DNA from: Typhlomys cinereus
Lineage: Eukaryota; Chordata; Mammalia; Rodentia; Platacanthomyidae
NCBI GenBank assembly: GCA_023101885.1
Contig: JALPQD010000514.1
Coordinates: forward strand, 1,331,602-1,395,601
DNA length: 64,000 bases
Direction: 5' to 3'
Shown in pieces: positions 12,043 to 22,870 of this stretch. The position numbers and the translations under genes are program-made. Within the stretch, counting starts at the first letter, position 1. Every line of letters starts with the position of its first letter. Under the pieces are notes generated by a model that did not search any database, was not told the DNA's origin, and saw only the letters and a list, made by a program, of their open reading frames with translations.

Positions 12043-12740
12043 CAGGAAAAGACTTCTCTCCAGTTTAAGTTCTGAGTCTGTGAAGGAGGAAGCAACAATT
12101 TCAAATATTGCAGTTGTTGCTAATGTGTGGGGAGGATCTGAGTAGTGGCAGCTCTTAGAGAACAAAAGAGACTAATTAGCTTGTCAAAGTCTTTTTTCAA
12201 TGTGATGCATGTGGATTCTGTCTCAGAAAAGAGCTACAGACCAAGAAAAATACAAAATGTCTATCACAATTCTTTGCACTCTGATTCTTGACTATGAAAG
12301 GTACCAACCAATCAGACCAGCTCTTGGGACTGTGGCATCTTGTGATCATGAACTTTAGTAAGCAACAAATTTTGTGCTCTAATTCTTTTTTATGGGTTTC
12401 TGTGTAGTGAGTGAGCTGTGATAATAATTAAATCTCTAAATTTGGGTACATTTAGTCTTAAATATTTTACTCAAAAATTCATTGATTACCATTTATATTG
12501 ACCTTTGGTTGATGAGATGATAAGTTTTCCAAGTCTTCTTTTTCTATTTTTATTTTGACATTGCTCTTCTTAAAGGAGTGACAATTATTTACTTGATATT
12601 TGTAAACTTTCCTAAGTCAAAAAGTCTGAAAATATTGTGTCAATACTGAATACATGCTAATTAAATTAGCATGGGCTATAAAGAAGAGTCTCATGGGAAT
12701 TGTTATCTTTGTATGTTAAGACTATATCATGTTCTGCCAG
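12043..12740. other. Intergenic, nothing recognised
   Basis: AT-rich unique DNA. Confidence 0.4.
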
Positions 12741-12786
12741 GCCAAAATAGTTCAGTTAGGAGAGTATTAGACTGAAAACTCTAGTA
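12741..12786 (+). pseudogene. tRNA-Phe(GAA)-like pseudogene, 5' part
   Basis: The 5' 46 bases follow nuclear tRNA-Phe closely: the acceptor gccaaaatag, the D arm ttcagttaggagag and the anticodon arm ttagactgaaaactc with the GAA anticodon. The T arm and the 3' acceptor are not recognisable, and changes at G4, C11 and the arm ends break pairs. It is a decayed or retroposed fragment, not a working tRNA gene. Confidence 0.6.
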
Positions 12787-12819
12787 TGTTTTAAGACACA
12801 TGAAGACAGACCATTACCA

Positions 12820-12965
12820 TTCATCATTTACTCATTCACTCATCCATTCATTCACTTGACAGTTTTTTTCTTCCAGCTTCAGCGTTTTAAGTGCTGAACA
12901 CTGCACTTTGTTCAGGAAATACCAGAATGAACAAGCCCCAACCCTTGCATAATTAACTCTGCCTA
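12820..12965 (-). mobile_element. Old L2 3' end fragment
   Basis: Carries the L2 signature of stacked attcattca units, then ttaagtgctgaacactgc and ccaacccttgcat, as read on +. Confidence 0.5.
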
Positions 12966-13267
12966 GTGGTGGTGGGGGGAACATATAAATCCAAGAGTTT
13001 AGTATCATACATGACATAAAATGAATATACCATATCAAATTTAAACATTGAAGTCAAACTTTACTTACCCTATGGCTATAACTGTAAACATTAGCAAAGC
13101 TATTTCCAACATTGGATATTTTGTGGTCTCTCAAGAATCTGATAAAAGATAAAATTCTACTTCCCAAATGATTATAATTGAAAGAGAATGAAAATTCATT
13201 ATGTTATAGGAAATTGGGCAGATGTCATGGGAAAAGACTAAGTTTCATTAAATCTGGAGGTTTTTTA
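12966..13267. other. Intergenic, nothing recognised
   Basis: AT-rich unique DNA between an L2 and a B1 fragment. Confidence 0.4.
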
Positions 13268-13376
13268 ATGTTTGTTTGAGACAGGCTCTCACTATGTAGT
13301 CCAGACTGGCCTCATGCAACCCTCCTGCTTCAGTTTCCCAAAAGTTGAGATTGTAAGAGTGTGCCAATGCTCCTAG
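13268..13376 (-). mobile_element. B1-type SINE (7SL-derived)
   Basis: Read on +, gagacaggctctcactatg, cagactggcctcatgcaacc and agtttcccaaaagttgagatt follow the B1 complement in order. Confidence 0.72.
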
Positions 13377-13447
13377 GAAACAGAGTTTTATAAAAACACA
13401 TTGGAATTCATTATTAATTCATTCAATAAGCATTAGAACACTTTGTA

Positions 13448-13448
<1 letters not shown>

Positions 13449-13493
<45 letters not shown>
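13449..13493 (+). repeat. (TC)n microsatellite
   Basis: A nearly pure dinucleotide tract. Confidence 0.95.
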
Positions 13494-13496
<3 letters not shown>

Positions 13497-13668
13497 CACA
13501 CACATCACAGGCATGGATAAAACATTTTTCCATGGTACGTGTGTGAAGACAAGAGGACAACTTATATGATACAGTTCTGTTCTACTGCGTGGGTTCTAGG
13601 AATCAAATTTACATCATCAGGTGTGACAGCAAGCTCCTTGTAGACTGTATCTTTTTCTTGGCCCCATG
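13494..13668 (-). mobile_element. B3/B2-type SINE fragment
   Basis: gtgtgaagacaagaggacaac, then gggttctaggaatcaaattt and a decayed head ending ttggcccc, as read on +. Confidence 0.55.
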
Positions 13669-13939
13669 CACTGTTTCTTGTTTTGTTTTGTTTTTAACCT
13701 TTATTTAGGATGTTAGTGAGGCTCCAGGCCAGAACAGTAAAGCAGTCTTATCCTTCCTGACCAATAGACTCTTTCCCTACTTTATTGCTGTTTGAAATGG
13801 GCCATCCCCAACTTGCAAGGAAATGTAAACTGGTACTTCCGTCTTCTGTGCTTTCATTTAACATTTATTGAGATGAAATTAACAATGGCAGTAACACTAA
13901 AGATTAGGAAACCATAGACACTTCGGATATGATGAAATC

Positions 13940-14500
13940 TTGAATCTCACCGAGACCTGTTTTTTAAGCTTGGCTCAGCCCAGCGCAAGGTGAAGATCCT
14001 CTTAATTAAGGCATCAAAGTTTGTCTTCAGGAAGAGGAAGTACCTTTCCTCCGCATCACAGTAAAATAACAGTATAAAAATAGTGGAGACCAGTAAACTT
14101 CCACGTGTGTATTTCAGCACTCACAACCGTTACACTTTGTTGCTACAAAATGATACAATATCTAAAACACTTGGGTGGAGAGTTCCCACCACAGTAAACA
14201 TGGCCACATGAGATACACCTTTGCAAGACGAAAAGGTCTCTAATTAGAAACATCTAAATGGAAGATTCTAGGGGGAAACTTTGTTGCTGTAGCCACTTAT
14301 CAAGCGTTCAGGAGCCTATGGAAGGACTTTAATTTTTGGTCTCAAATGTCACACTAAGATTTCTTAACCCTATAGGAAAAGGCTAGTTTGTAAGCAAAGG
14401 GGTGTTAACTTGCAAAGATCAAACAGTTGCAATCTAAAAAGCTGGGAGTCAGGTGTGGTGATTTGGATGTAGTTGGATGTAGTTTGGATGTAGCCAGGTG
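13940..14500. promoter_or_regulatory. Unique DNA upstream of the CACNB2 island, possible proximal regulatory region
   Basis: Repeat-free stretch directly upstream of the CpG island. It holds an AT-rich MEF2-like motif (tataaaaatag, about 14072), an E-box CACGTG at 14102-14107, a ctaattag homeodomain-type motif near 14240 and three copies of the 10-mer ttggatgtag at 14463-14493. The motifs are short and could be chance; the proximity to the promoter is the main argument. Confidence 0.3.
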
Positions 14501-15279
14501 CTGCACCAGGTGGGAAGAGTCTTTCTCATCAGCCCTTTTCTTCTCTTCCTCCTCCTTGCGAGGACAAATATCAAGTGTTTTCATCTGCAGGAGAGCTTCT
14601 TTGCGGTAACTAGTTCTCGGGGGTCAGTCCGCAGCCTTTACCAATTCAACACTTTCAGTTCAGAACCCGAGTTTGGCTGATCTGTTCTCTCCGCAGCTTT
14701 CGAGGAGCGTTTGGGGACACTGGAGAGAGTCACCCCCCACCCCCACCCCCCGCTCCCCCAGGAGCCAGGCCTGGCTTTCGCGACTTAAAAAACTTTCCAG
14801 CGCGTGTGCCACGGCGACGCGTAGCGGCCGGGTCGGAGCCCACGCGGGCTGCGCCTCCCGCGAGGAACTTTTCAGCGTGTCGGTTGCATGTCACTCTCGC
14901 TTTCCGACGCGCCTACCCAACCCCTCCCCTGGCTCGCGCTCCCCGAGCGCCCTCCCTCCCTCCCTCCTTCCCGCGGGGACCTTCCCGGAGCCCGCCCGCC
15001 CGCAGTTCGCGTCTCCGCCGCCCGCGCGCCCCGCTGCACCGCCGAGCGAGCCCCTTCTCCCCGGGCCACCCCGCCGCGTGGCCGCAGCACCGCGTCCCGG
15101 CTCCGCGCGGGTCGCCGGGGGAAATGATCCAGCGGCGTCCCGCGCTCTGAGCCGATTGGAGCGGCCGAGCTCCGCGGCCACCGAGCGGTCCCGGGGGAGA
15201 GGAGCGGGTGGAGGCGGCGTGGAGGAGGAAACCCGCCGCCTGGGGCCGGCTGCTTTGCTCCGAGCTGACTTTTTCGCCA

Positions 15280-15393
15280 ATGGTCCAAAGCGACATGTCC
15301 AAGTCGCCTCCCACAGCGGCGGCGGCGGTGGCGCAGGAGATCCAGATGGAGCTGCTGGAGAGCGCGGCTCCCGCGGGGGCGCTCGGAGCACAG
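15280..15393 (+). CDS. CACNB2: CACNB2 alternative first coding exon, long N-terminus (beta2d-type)
   Basis: The exon encodes 38 residues, starting MVQSDMSKSPPTAAAAVAQE and ending AGALGAQ. This matches the long beta-2 N-terminus as I remember it from human and rodent proteins. ATG 15280 is chosen because it is the first ATG in frame after the in-frame stop TGA at 15148-15150, exactly 44 codons upstream. A G follows the ATG at +4. The coding part is 114 nt, so it ends in phase 0, and the donor reads CAG|gtagcg after 15393. That donor lacks the usual A, G, T at +4 to +6, so it is weak. The AAAA run at residues 13-16 comes from a GCG repeat in the CpG island. The segment has no known fold; beta-2 N-termini tune inactivation and membrane targeting. 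It joins in frame to the shared exon at 25486. Any 5' UTR upstream is not delimited. Confidence 0.93.
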
Positions 15394-15782
15394 GTAGCGA
15401 CCGCGCCGCGCCTTCTGCTTTCTTTGTGAGCCGCCGGGGCGCCGACCTCCGTCCCTCCCGCCGCCTCCAGCTCCCACGATCGCGGGCCGCGGCCGCTCCC
15501 TCCCACCGCGGTCCCCCTCCTCCTCCTCCTCCTCTGCCGCGGCCGCCGCCACCTCCTCCCTCGCCGCGGGCCACCCGCCCCGGCTCCTCCTGGCCGGCCG
15601 GGGACCCTGCCCCTGAGCGCCTTCTCCTGGCGGGGCTCCGGCTTCCATCTTTCTAGGCTTCTGAAAAGCCAGCGAGAAGGGGCCAGGGCAAGCTGCCGGG
15701 GGTCCCCAGCTACTCCCTCCCCACCCCGGGCCGCGGTGCTCCACCTTCTGCGCCCCTGCTCGGGAGGGGCACATGGAGAGTC

Positions 15783-15818
15783 ATGAACCAGGCGAGTGGA
15801 CTGGACCGGCTCAAGATC
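15783..15818 (+). CDS. CACNB2: CACNB2 alternative first coding exon, short N-terminus (beta2c-type)
   Basis: The exon encodes 12 residues, MNQASGLDRLKI, close to the short beta-2 N-terminus I recall from human (which has Gly and Leu at residues 4 and 9). ATG 15783 has a G at -3. In-frame stop TAG at 15654-15656 closes the frame upstream. The donor is ATC|gtgagt after 15818, with a fully consensus intron side and a poor exon side. The coding length is 36 nt, so the exon ends in phase 0 and can splice to 25486. It sits about 390 bp downstream of the beta2d-type exon in the same CpG island, so a transcript from the upstream start must skip it. A G-quadruplex motif starts 8 bases into the intron. 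It is too short to be found by ORF length; the call rests on peptide similarity, phase and donor. Confidence 0.87.
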
Positions 15819-15826
15819 GTGAGTCC

Positions 15827-15843
15827 GGGCGGGCGGGAGGGGG
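15827..15843 (+). other. G-quadruplex motif behind the beta2c-type splice donor
   Basis: Four G runs of three or more are separated by single bases: GGG-C-GGG-C-GGG-A-GGGGG. They start 8 nt into the intron after the donor at 15819. The short loops favour a stable quadruplex in the RNA or on the coding DNA strand. Whether it affects splicing is inference. Confidence 0.6.
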
Positions 15844-17089
15844 CTCCGCGTCCCGCAGCGCGTTCCCCGCCGCGGCCCAGCAGGGAGTCCGGCTCCCGGG
15901 AGGGGGGGGAGTGCGACGCCGGGTTGAGGTGGGCGGGGACCCCTGCTTGGTCCACGCGGAGCAGCCGCGACCACCCGGGAGCACCTGGAGCCTCCGGGAC
16001 CACTTAGCTTCCCCCTGGTACTCCCGCCAGGGTTTTCCTGGACCCCCTCATTCCTTTCTCTCAAGTAGGGGAGAGAGTTAGGGACAGCAAAGTTTCCCGG
16101 ATCCCTTTCTGCCGATGAGTGTTAGCGGTTCTGGAAAAATGCCGCTCGGCTGCTCATTGTGAAATAGGAGATGTCAGTTTGCAGGCGTTGGTGTGATAAG
16201 GTGGCTTTTACGTAAGGCTTTGGCAGGTACTATTTGGATCCCAGACACTTCCAGATCTCGGTGGTGAGGAGTCCCCAACTTTGGTCCTCTAGGGGGCTGG
16301 GGTGGGGATGGTTTCAGACTCTTCTGAGATGCAGACTGGCCAAGGAGTGCCAGGCAGAGGTTGGGGTCACATTTCCCGCGTCCCTGTGGAGCAATATCTT
16401 TGCTCAATGGCTCTGTCTTGCTAATTCCAAGCCTACATTTGCCAGGTTGTAAAAAATACATGGGAGAGAATACTGTGGGGGAGGGGAAGCGGGGACCGGG
16501 TGCCCTAAGAAAGGATGAAATATTTCTGCTGGTCTTCCCGTAGGTGAGATTGGACAGCAGTAGTGGTCCTGCTTTCTTGAACTTTCTTTGGCCACTGGCA
16601 ACTAAATGTGCTAACTCAAAATGTTAATTCTTTACTTTGATTTGCGATAGGGAAGGATGTAGACAGTTAAGGACTTGTATAATCAGAAATCCATTTCTTC
16701 CGTGGTGGTAAAACAGGTAGCCTTTAGTTTACGTGGGTTGTCTGCCTTCACAAGACCTCAATGGGGACCTACAATTCACCAACAGCGTCCTCAGGCAGGG
16801 TTTTCTAGAAGGTCCGAATCCTAATCTACACACATCACTTTGATTTTAGACCCCGGATTTTAGCAAGATACATGCCAGCTTAAAAGAGAGTGAGCAAGAC
16901 CTTGGCTGATCCAGGATGATGAACTTGAATACTGATACGGGAAGGGACTCATAGCCTCTTTTATGGCCTCTTCTTTAATGTTCTTTGAGGAATTTTTTAA
17001 TGAAATTTTTTTATTCTTAGGTTTAAAATAACAGCTTTTGAAAACTTGGAGATCAAAGTTAGGGCTGACAACACACAAAGAAGGTATGA

Positions 17090-17420
17090 CTGCATTCAGA
17101 TAAGTTCTAATTTACCTAATGATTCCTAATTAGACATAAGCAAATGCTGTGCAATTGTGATTAGACATGAATCTAGCCTGGCTGGACACCCTCCCCCTGC
17201 TTCCTCTCCCCCACCCCCCCAATTCAAAGAACTTCTGACAATTATGACAGTTGGGTGACCTGGGTCTACCAGAGAATGTTGTTAATTACAAAGTAGTCAT
17301 CAGTCATCTATTTTGATTGATCTGTAAGCGCCTTATAAGAGAGCAGGGATATGCAAAGAAGCTTTCAGGGTGAACTAAATTTCAACAGAGACTTTGCAGC
17401 TGGTGGAGAGCCACAGGTGA
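17090..17420. promoter_or_regulatory. Candidate intronic regulatory segment
   Basis: Repeat-free DNA with two homeodomain-type motifs (cctaattagac near 17127 and ttgttaattac near 17280) around a C-rich block (17190-17222). Motif-based only; conservation could not be tested. Confidence 0.2.
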
Positions 17421-19475
17421 AACAGTGGTTGGTATTACGAGTCTCATCCTTGGCCTGCACTTAATAAACCCTAGTGTGAAAAGTATGTGGCAAGGAGCAA
17501 ATTTGGGTAAAGAAAGAAAATGATGATGTTGATAGCGAGCCACACCTCGGAGACTTGGGTCTTGGTTCAGGGTAATATACCGAGTAATAAACCCATAGTA
17601 GGCCTTCAGAAGAAGGGCCGTGCAACAGCTTGTTGGAAAGATCTACCTAGGATGGCAAGGGCAAAAGAGGGATTGAGCAATACAACCATCGTGGCAAGGG
17701 CTCATCAAGTCTAAACTGAAAAGAGATGGGAAGCTCACAGATATGACGGAGGACGCAGCACATACTTCAAGGATTAGGCCCTGGCAGTTGGAACATGACT
17801 GTGCTGATGTAGGATGGAGAGGACAGAGGGAGGAGTGGATTTTGTAATACAGATACCCCAAGTCCACTTCTTGTTTTATCTGGCCTCTAAATATGAAAAC
17901 AATCTGGATTCAGTTGCATTTGTATCCTATGTATTATGTAAGGGTAATATTTCCTTTCTTGCCTATTGCTTTATATCTGGTAAATCTTGGATCTCAGGGC
18001 TCCTGTGAAACCTGGTAAAATCATCTTTCTATCTCTGGGCAGATCACACAGGACACAAAAACCACCTGAGACAGTTGTCTTGGGAGAAACCTCTTTTTCT
18101 TTCCCTTTTTCCATCTTGTATTGAGTAATAGTAATTCTCACCAGAAATACAGAAATGACAGAACCTTCATTTCCATGTAAGTCCCTGGGCCACCGTTACT
18201 TTAAGAGTACCTTTATTTTTAACCTTAGGGTTTTATCATAAGTGTTGCATGAACAAATCAGAAGATAGAGATTCACAAAGTTTCTCATTATCTTTGCATA
18301 AAAATAATCCTGCCTCCTGGGATGGGATATCCTCATGTCTTCTAGCTCTATCCCCAGCACACTGTCAGGAAGAACATGGATCTACTTCTTGGAGGAGAGG
18401 CACAAGGCTGTGTCCTTGCTAGGCCTTACAGGTTCTGACATAATCAAGTTCACTGATTTTTTTTTTTTTTTGTAACAGTTGAACGGTTTTAGCAAAGAAC
18501 TCAACCATCCTAGAAAGCTAAGGTGCTCACCAAGGACTCCCTAAACTCCAAACCTGCATATTCTATTGCTAGTCACAACTGTTGCTAGTGACAACAGCTG
18601 CTAGTCACCCCTGACTTCCGAGCACTTGAAACCTGCCTACCCAAGCATGTCCTCCACATGGAAAGCACGCTAGATTCCTGACACTGGCTGTGCAATGCCA
18701 GATGTGACATAGCTTATTAATAATTCAAACCGAGTACATATTGAAGTGATATTTTGGATAGATTGGGCTCAATAAAATTTCATAAGGAATTTGCCATGTC
18801 ACTGTGGCCACTAGACACTGTCAGTTATAGAGGGCTCAGATTCAATTCTTGTTGAACTTGACAGTGTAGAACTAACTGCTCCTCCTCCAGAGAATGGAAG
18901 AGTTTCTGGGCGCATGGGAAGCTGGTGACAGGAACTGAAAGTAGGTTGGTGACAGAAGAGGAAGCGCATTAGAAGCAAGCTGTACAGATTAGGCCTGAAG
19001 ACCAGGTATCCAGCATCTGCAGTCACACCTGAAAACGAAGGACAGGAAGCGGAGGGTGTGTTTGCTTTGCTCCTAGCAACCGAATCCAGCTCGTTCCACC
19101 CCAGTCAGGCCACCAGCTGGCTTTCAGGAATGTCATAGAAACACAGTCCAGTCATGACAACACCATGAACTGCCGTAGCGAGGGGCTTTGTCTTCCATGG
19201 CCTCCGATCCACATTAGCACTGTTCCCATGAAACAGTCTTAAATGCTGGATGAACCGAGAGTCTTTCCTCACATCGTAGCTGTGGGTCTCTGTGCTTTAT
19301 GTTTTGTAAGAAGCCTCATTGCTGACCACTGGTCACCTTCCTTGTGAATGTATTTTGTCTAGGGTTTGCTTTGGAGAAATTGGAAAACATGTCAATCAGA
19401 ATTGCTGAGCGTGTTTTGAAATTCCAAATATAATATCTGAGCGATGTGAGATTGTTCTGGGAGTTTTAGCTGCTG

Positions 19476-19590
19476 CCTCCTCTTCCTTCTGTTCTTCCTC
19501 CCCTTCCTGCTGTCCTTCCTCCTCTTCCTGCTGTTCCTCCCCACCTCCTCCTCTTCCTCCTCCTCCAATTCTTCCTCCTCCTCTCCTTTA
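19476..19590 (+). repeat. Polypyrimidine (CCT/TTC)n tract
   Basis: About 115 bp of almost only C and T in cctcctctt units; on the minus strand it reads as an E/R/K-rich frame, which is an artefact. Confidence 0.85.
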
Positions 19591-19597
19591 TTTACAA

Positions 19598-19662
19598 TGC
19601 TGGGCATGGAACCTAGTATTTTGTACCTTCTAGGCAAGCACTCTGCCATCAGACCGCCCCCC
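19598..19662 (-). mobile_element. ID-like SINE fragment
   Basis: gctgggcatggaacctag and tctaggcaagcactctgcc, as read on +, are the complement of an ID/tRNA-Ala-type head. Confidence 0.5.
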
Positions 19663-20009
19663 CCAGGCCAGCTTCATTCCCCTTTTCTTTCTTTTCATGT
19701 AGATTTTGTTTACTTGTGGATGGACTCAGCGCCTTTCAAATGTGCACTATCCTAACCCTAGCACTTTCTAGGAAAGCCGAACTCCAACATGTTAACCCCG
19801 CAGTGGATAGAAGTGCTCAATTTTGTGGCTATTAAGCAGATTTGCATTCTATAATTGCATGTATATATGCATTAACAACTATAGAGAGTTAAAATTAATG
19901 ATGCAACTGCTTAAAGTAACTGGGCTTTTCTTAGAAATCTTTCCAGTTTGGCATCGTGAAAAGACTTGTCTCTGATCCTCTCTCCTGTCTTACCCTTTCA
20001 ATTCTTTTT

Positions 20010-20324
20010 TAATTTTTATTTATTTATTTGGCGAGTGTGCATGTATGTGCACATATGTGTATGGATCAGAGGATACTGCATCGGAAGATACTACATCAGA
20101 GGATGTGTGCCTGTGGAGGCCCAAGGATGACTTCTGAAATCATCCTGTATTGTTCTACCTTTTTTTGCTTTGCCTTGGATTTTCCCAGGCTCTGCTTTCC
20201 AGAGCTTTAAGTGCAGGCCACTGCTGTTTCCACCTGGCATTTTTACATGGGATTCAGGATCTGAACTCAGATCTTTCTGCTTTCAAGGCAGAAGCTTCAA
20301 TCCCCGAACCATCTCTCCAGTCCC
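20010..20324 (-). mobile_element. Full-length B2-superfamily SINE, older copy
   Basis: Read on +, it runs from a TG-rich tail through gtggaggcccaaggatgac, ttcccaggctctgctttcc and gatctgaactcagatcttt to accatctctccagtccc. This is the same order as the complement of 30704-30988. Confidence 0.8.
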
Positions 20325-20889
20325 ACTGTTCAGTTCTTGATGGAGTCGATGAAACCCTAGTTTCAGGGCAAATCTGCTTGCCCCTCTTGTCAGACCCTGC
20401 CTTCATTTGTGTTGCCTTCTGAAGTCTCTTTGCTCTGTACTGAGCAACCGACATGAAAACCAGCTTGTTGCATCCCCTTTTTCCTAGAGAGGCAACCAGC
20501 TGCTTCTTTCAAGAAGAACCTGACAACCGTGTTCACATTAGATGCGGATAAACAAGAGGGTTTAAGGGTTCATTCTTCTCTGGGTAGTTTTCATTTTCAT
20601 TGGCAACAGAGGAAGACCGTCTGTGCTTGAAAGGGATGAACACCAGCAAATATTGATGCTCATCAGGGAGGGTGCTGCTAATGATAGGCATCAGCATTTT
20701 GCACCCAGGGGAGCAATTTGAGGCTTGAAATGTCACCTGAGACCATCAGACACAGAATGGCCCTGCTCTTGCACTGTTTCCAGGGGTGTCCATGATATCT
20801 TCCCGTGTCCTGTGAAATCTCCACTGAATGACAGTATCCATCATTAACTAGTAACATCTCTTTTGTGCATTTATTTGGACGTGAGACTT

Positions 20890-21300
20890 TTTAAAATTTA
20901 AATTTATTTTTCTAGTTTTGCAAGCATATCGCATACTTATCTCTGCTCCCTCCTTCTTCCCTCTTTTTCTTCCCCCCTTTCCTCTCTCTCCCTCCCCTCC
21001 CTTCATTATCCATCCTACTCCCTCCCACCCTCCTGTCTGTCTGCTTCTACGGGTCCCCGTGTTCCCTCTGGATCATCTGCTCTGGTGGGGGTTTAGTCTT
21101 CTGTGACAGACCAAGTAGCCTTTCCCTGGGCAGACCTCCGGATAGGGCTGTTCCTCTTTACCTGTCTAACCCTAGCCCCTGAGGTTCCTACTACATGTAA
21201 TTATTTCCTGAGATCCTCACTAGTGTGTGGGGGCATGCCGATATGTCAGATATTATGCAGGTCTGGTAAGGACAAGTTTCATTCCTGAATGCAGCAGCCT
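20890..21300 (-). mobile_element. L1 3' end fragment
   Basis: Minus-strand A-rich end at 20890, a long purine tract (complement of 20938-21045), then 3' UTR sequence. It has the same plan as 24545-25130. No protein remains. Confidence 0.65.
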
Positions 21301-21464
21301 TGCTTTGAGTGGAAGTGAGATTTTAATGAACTCCATTTGCTCATTTTGGCGCAGGTCCAGTTTTGTATGTTCATCAGTGACACAGGAGATAATTAAACAA
21401 AGCTAAGATTCAGGTTGTGATGCTTTTTGAATGTCTTTTAAAATATTTTCATGGAAAATTTTTT

Positions 21465-21600
21465 TAAATATGGAGGGAGAAAAAGAGGGAACACATGAGA
21501 ACATGGTATTTCATGTTCTCTGTTCCATGTGGGTTTTTGGGTTTGATTGAATTTGGTTTCACTAGGTTTGTAAGCAGATGCCTTGTCTGCTGAGATTTCT
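21465..21600 (-). mobile_element. tRNA-headed SINE fragment
   Basis: Read on +, catgtgggtttttgggtttg, then aagcagatgccttgtctgctgag, the complement of a SINE head. Confidence 0.45.
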
Positions 21601-22504
21601 TGTCAGTCCATAGTGTAAATTTCTTTTAATCTATCATAGTTTCCAAAATCTTTTGCTCCCCACCCCTTACTATAGTTGCAAAGTTTGTTTTCATTTAGCT
21701 ACACCTAGTCAACAGAGTAGACTCTTGTGACTTTGGGGACTGTTGTAGTAAGTACTTGGAGGACCATGTGCCTGAGTGAATTGGTTCTAACCCTCTTCAC
21801 TCAATCAAACCCTTTCTTTGCTTCCTTCTCATACTTCCCACCCAATTGTGAAAAGTTAACAGTCTGAATACTAGTTTCCATATACTCAGTAGTGCTAAAA
21901 AGTATTCAGAAGAAACTGTTTATGCAAATAACTGTATCTCAGGTAAACAAATAAGAAAATGATACTTCTTTTCCAAATGTAGTCAACTAAACAGTTGAGT
22001 ACTTGATCTTACCTGTTGGTCACTTTTCCCCATGAGGAGAGAATGCATCTTTTTTTTTAAATCTTTCAGATAAAGTATTTTCTTTCTCATGTTCAAGAAT
22101 TGAGAATATCTAAATAAAGCAAATAATTTGAAGTAAAATAGACTTCATTTTCCATTGCATTGGATTAAAGGAAATAATTATTTTTAGCAACACTGAAAAT
22201 TTTCAACATTTTTCAAGCACATAAAAGCATTCTATTACCTTTCCAGTGTTGTTTTAAATTTATTTTTTCTTTACATTTACATTATTATAAAAATAGCCAT
22301 TGAATGGTTACTGTACAGCTAGAGACAAAGACAGTTTAGAAGAGCAAGTATTATGAAATGTATTAAATGACAGAATTAAGACATAATTAAGCATCTTTGC
22401 ACTCTCACAGGTACTTGCTATAACATTCTAAGAACTTGACTGACTTAATGATTTAGCCACCCTTAACTATTTAAGTGATTGATAAAAATATAAAACCCAT
22501 TAGT

Positions 22505-22870
22505 TGGGGTAGAAAGATGGTTCCATGGAGAGAGTGCTTGTACATAAGTGTGAGGACCTGAGTTTAAATCCACACAACCTGCATGAAGGCAGATACTCAT
22601 CCTGTGATATATAAAAATACCTGGAATACGAATCCCTGAATTTCTATGGTAAGACGAGAAGGCAGGACCCCCAAGTCTTCCAGGCCAGCTTGACTGGCAT
22701 ATATGGTGACAAACAAGATAAAATTTACCTCAAACAAGGTGGAGAGTGAAGACCATTCTCAGGCTTTTCTGTGGTCTCCACAAGTGACTGCACTTAGACA
22801 TGAACTCACGCATATCGTGCAGGCAGACATCATATACATATACAGAAACCCCACATTTTAAAATAGCAGT
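22505..22870 (+). mobile_element. B4-type composite SINE
   Basis: Head ttggggtagaaagatggttcc and B box gaggacctgagtttaaatcc. The second half contains ggcaggacccccaagtcttcc and ccagcttgactggc. Confidence 0.65.

Larger units (their letters stand above)
14690..16080 (+). promoter_or_regulatory. CACNB2: CpG island and TATA-less promoter of CACNB2
   Basis: About 1.4 kb is strongly GC-rich and full of CpG, in a window that is otherwise AT-rich and CpG-poor. It contains both first exons. No TATA box is placed before either. An inverted CCAAT box (gattgg, 15154-15159) lies about 125 bp upstream of the first ATG, and a CCAAT overlaps that ATG at 15277-15281. Runs of GGGCGGG and CCCGCCC resemble Sp1 sites. 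The island ends are set by eye. Long open frames through it on both strands come from lack of AT-rich stop codons, not from genes. Confidence 0.85.

Noticed and set aside
15208..15279. In-frame extension upstream of the beta2d-type ATG
   Set aside because: It would need a GTG start at 15208. There is no ATG between the in-frame stop at 15148 and 15280.
14673..15656. 327-codon open frame on + through the island
   Set aside because: Low-complexity Pro/Arg/Ala product, overlaps the real exon in another frame, and arises because CpG-rich DNA has few stop codons.
14872..16064. Open frames of 227-383 codons on the minus strand of the island
   Set aside because: Several frames are open at once and all give Arg/Gly-rich translations. 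No domain is present; a composition artefact.
19392..19649. Glu/Arg/Lys-rich 85-codon frame on the minus strand
   Set aside because: It is translation of a polypyrimidine tract and an ID-like SINE.
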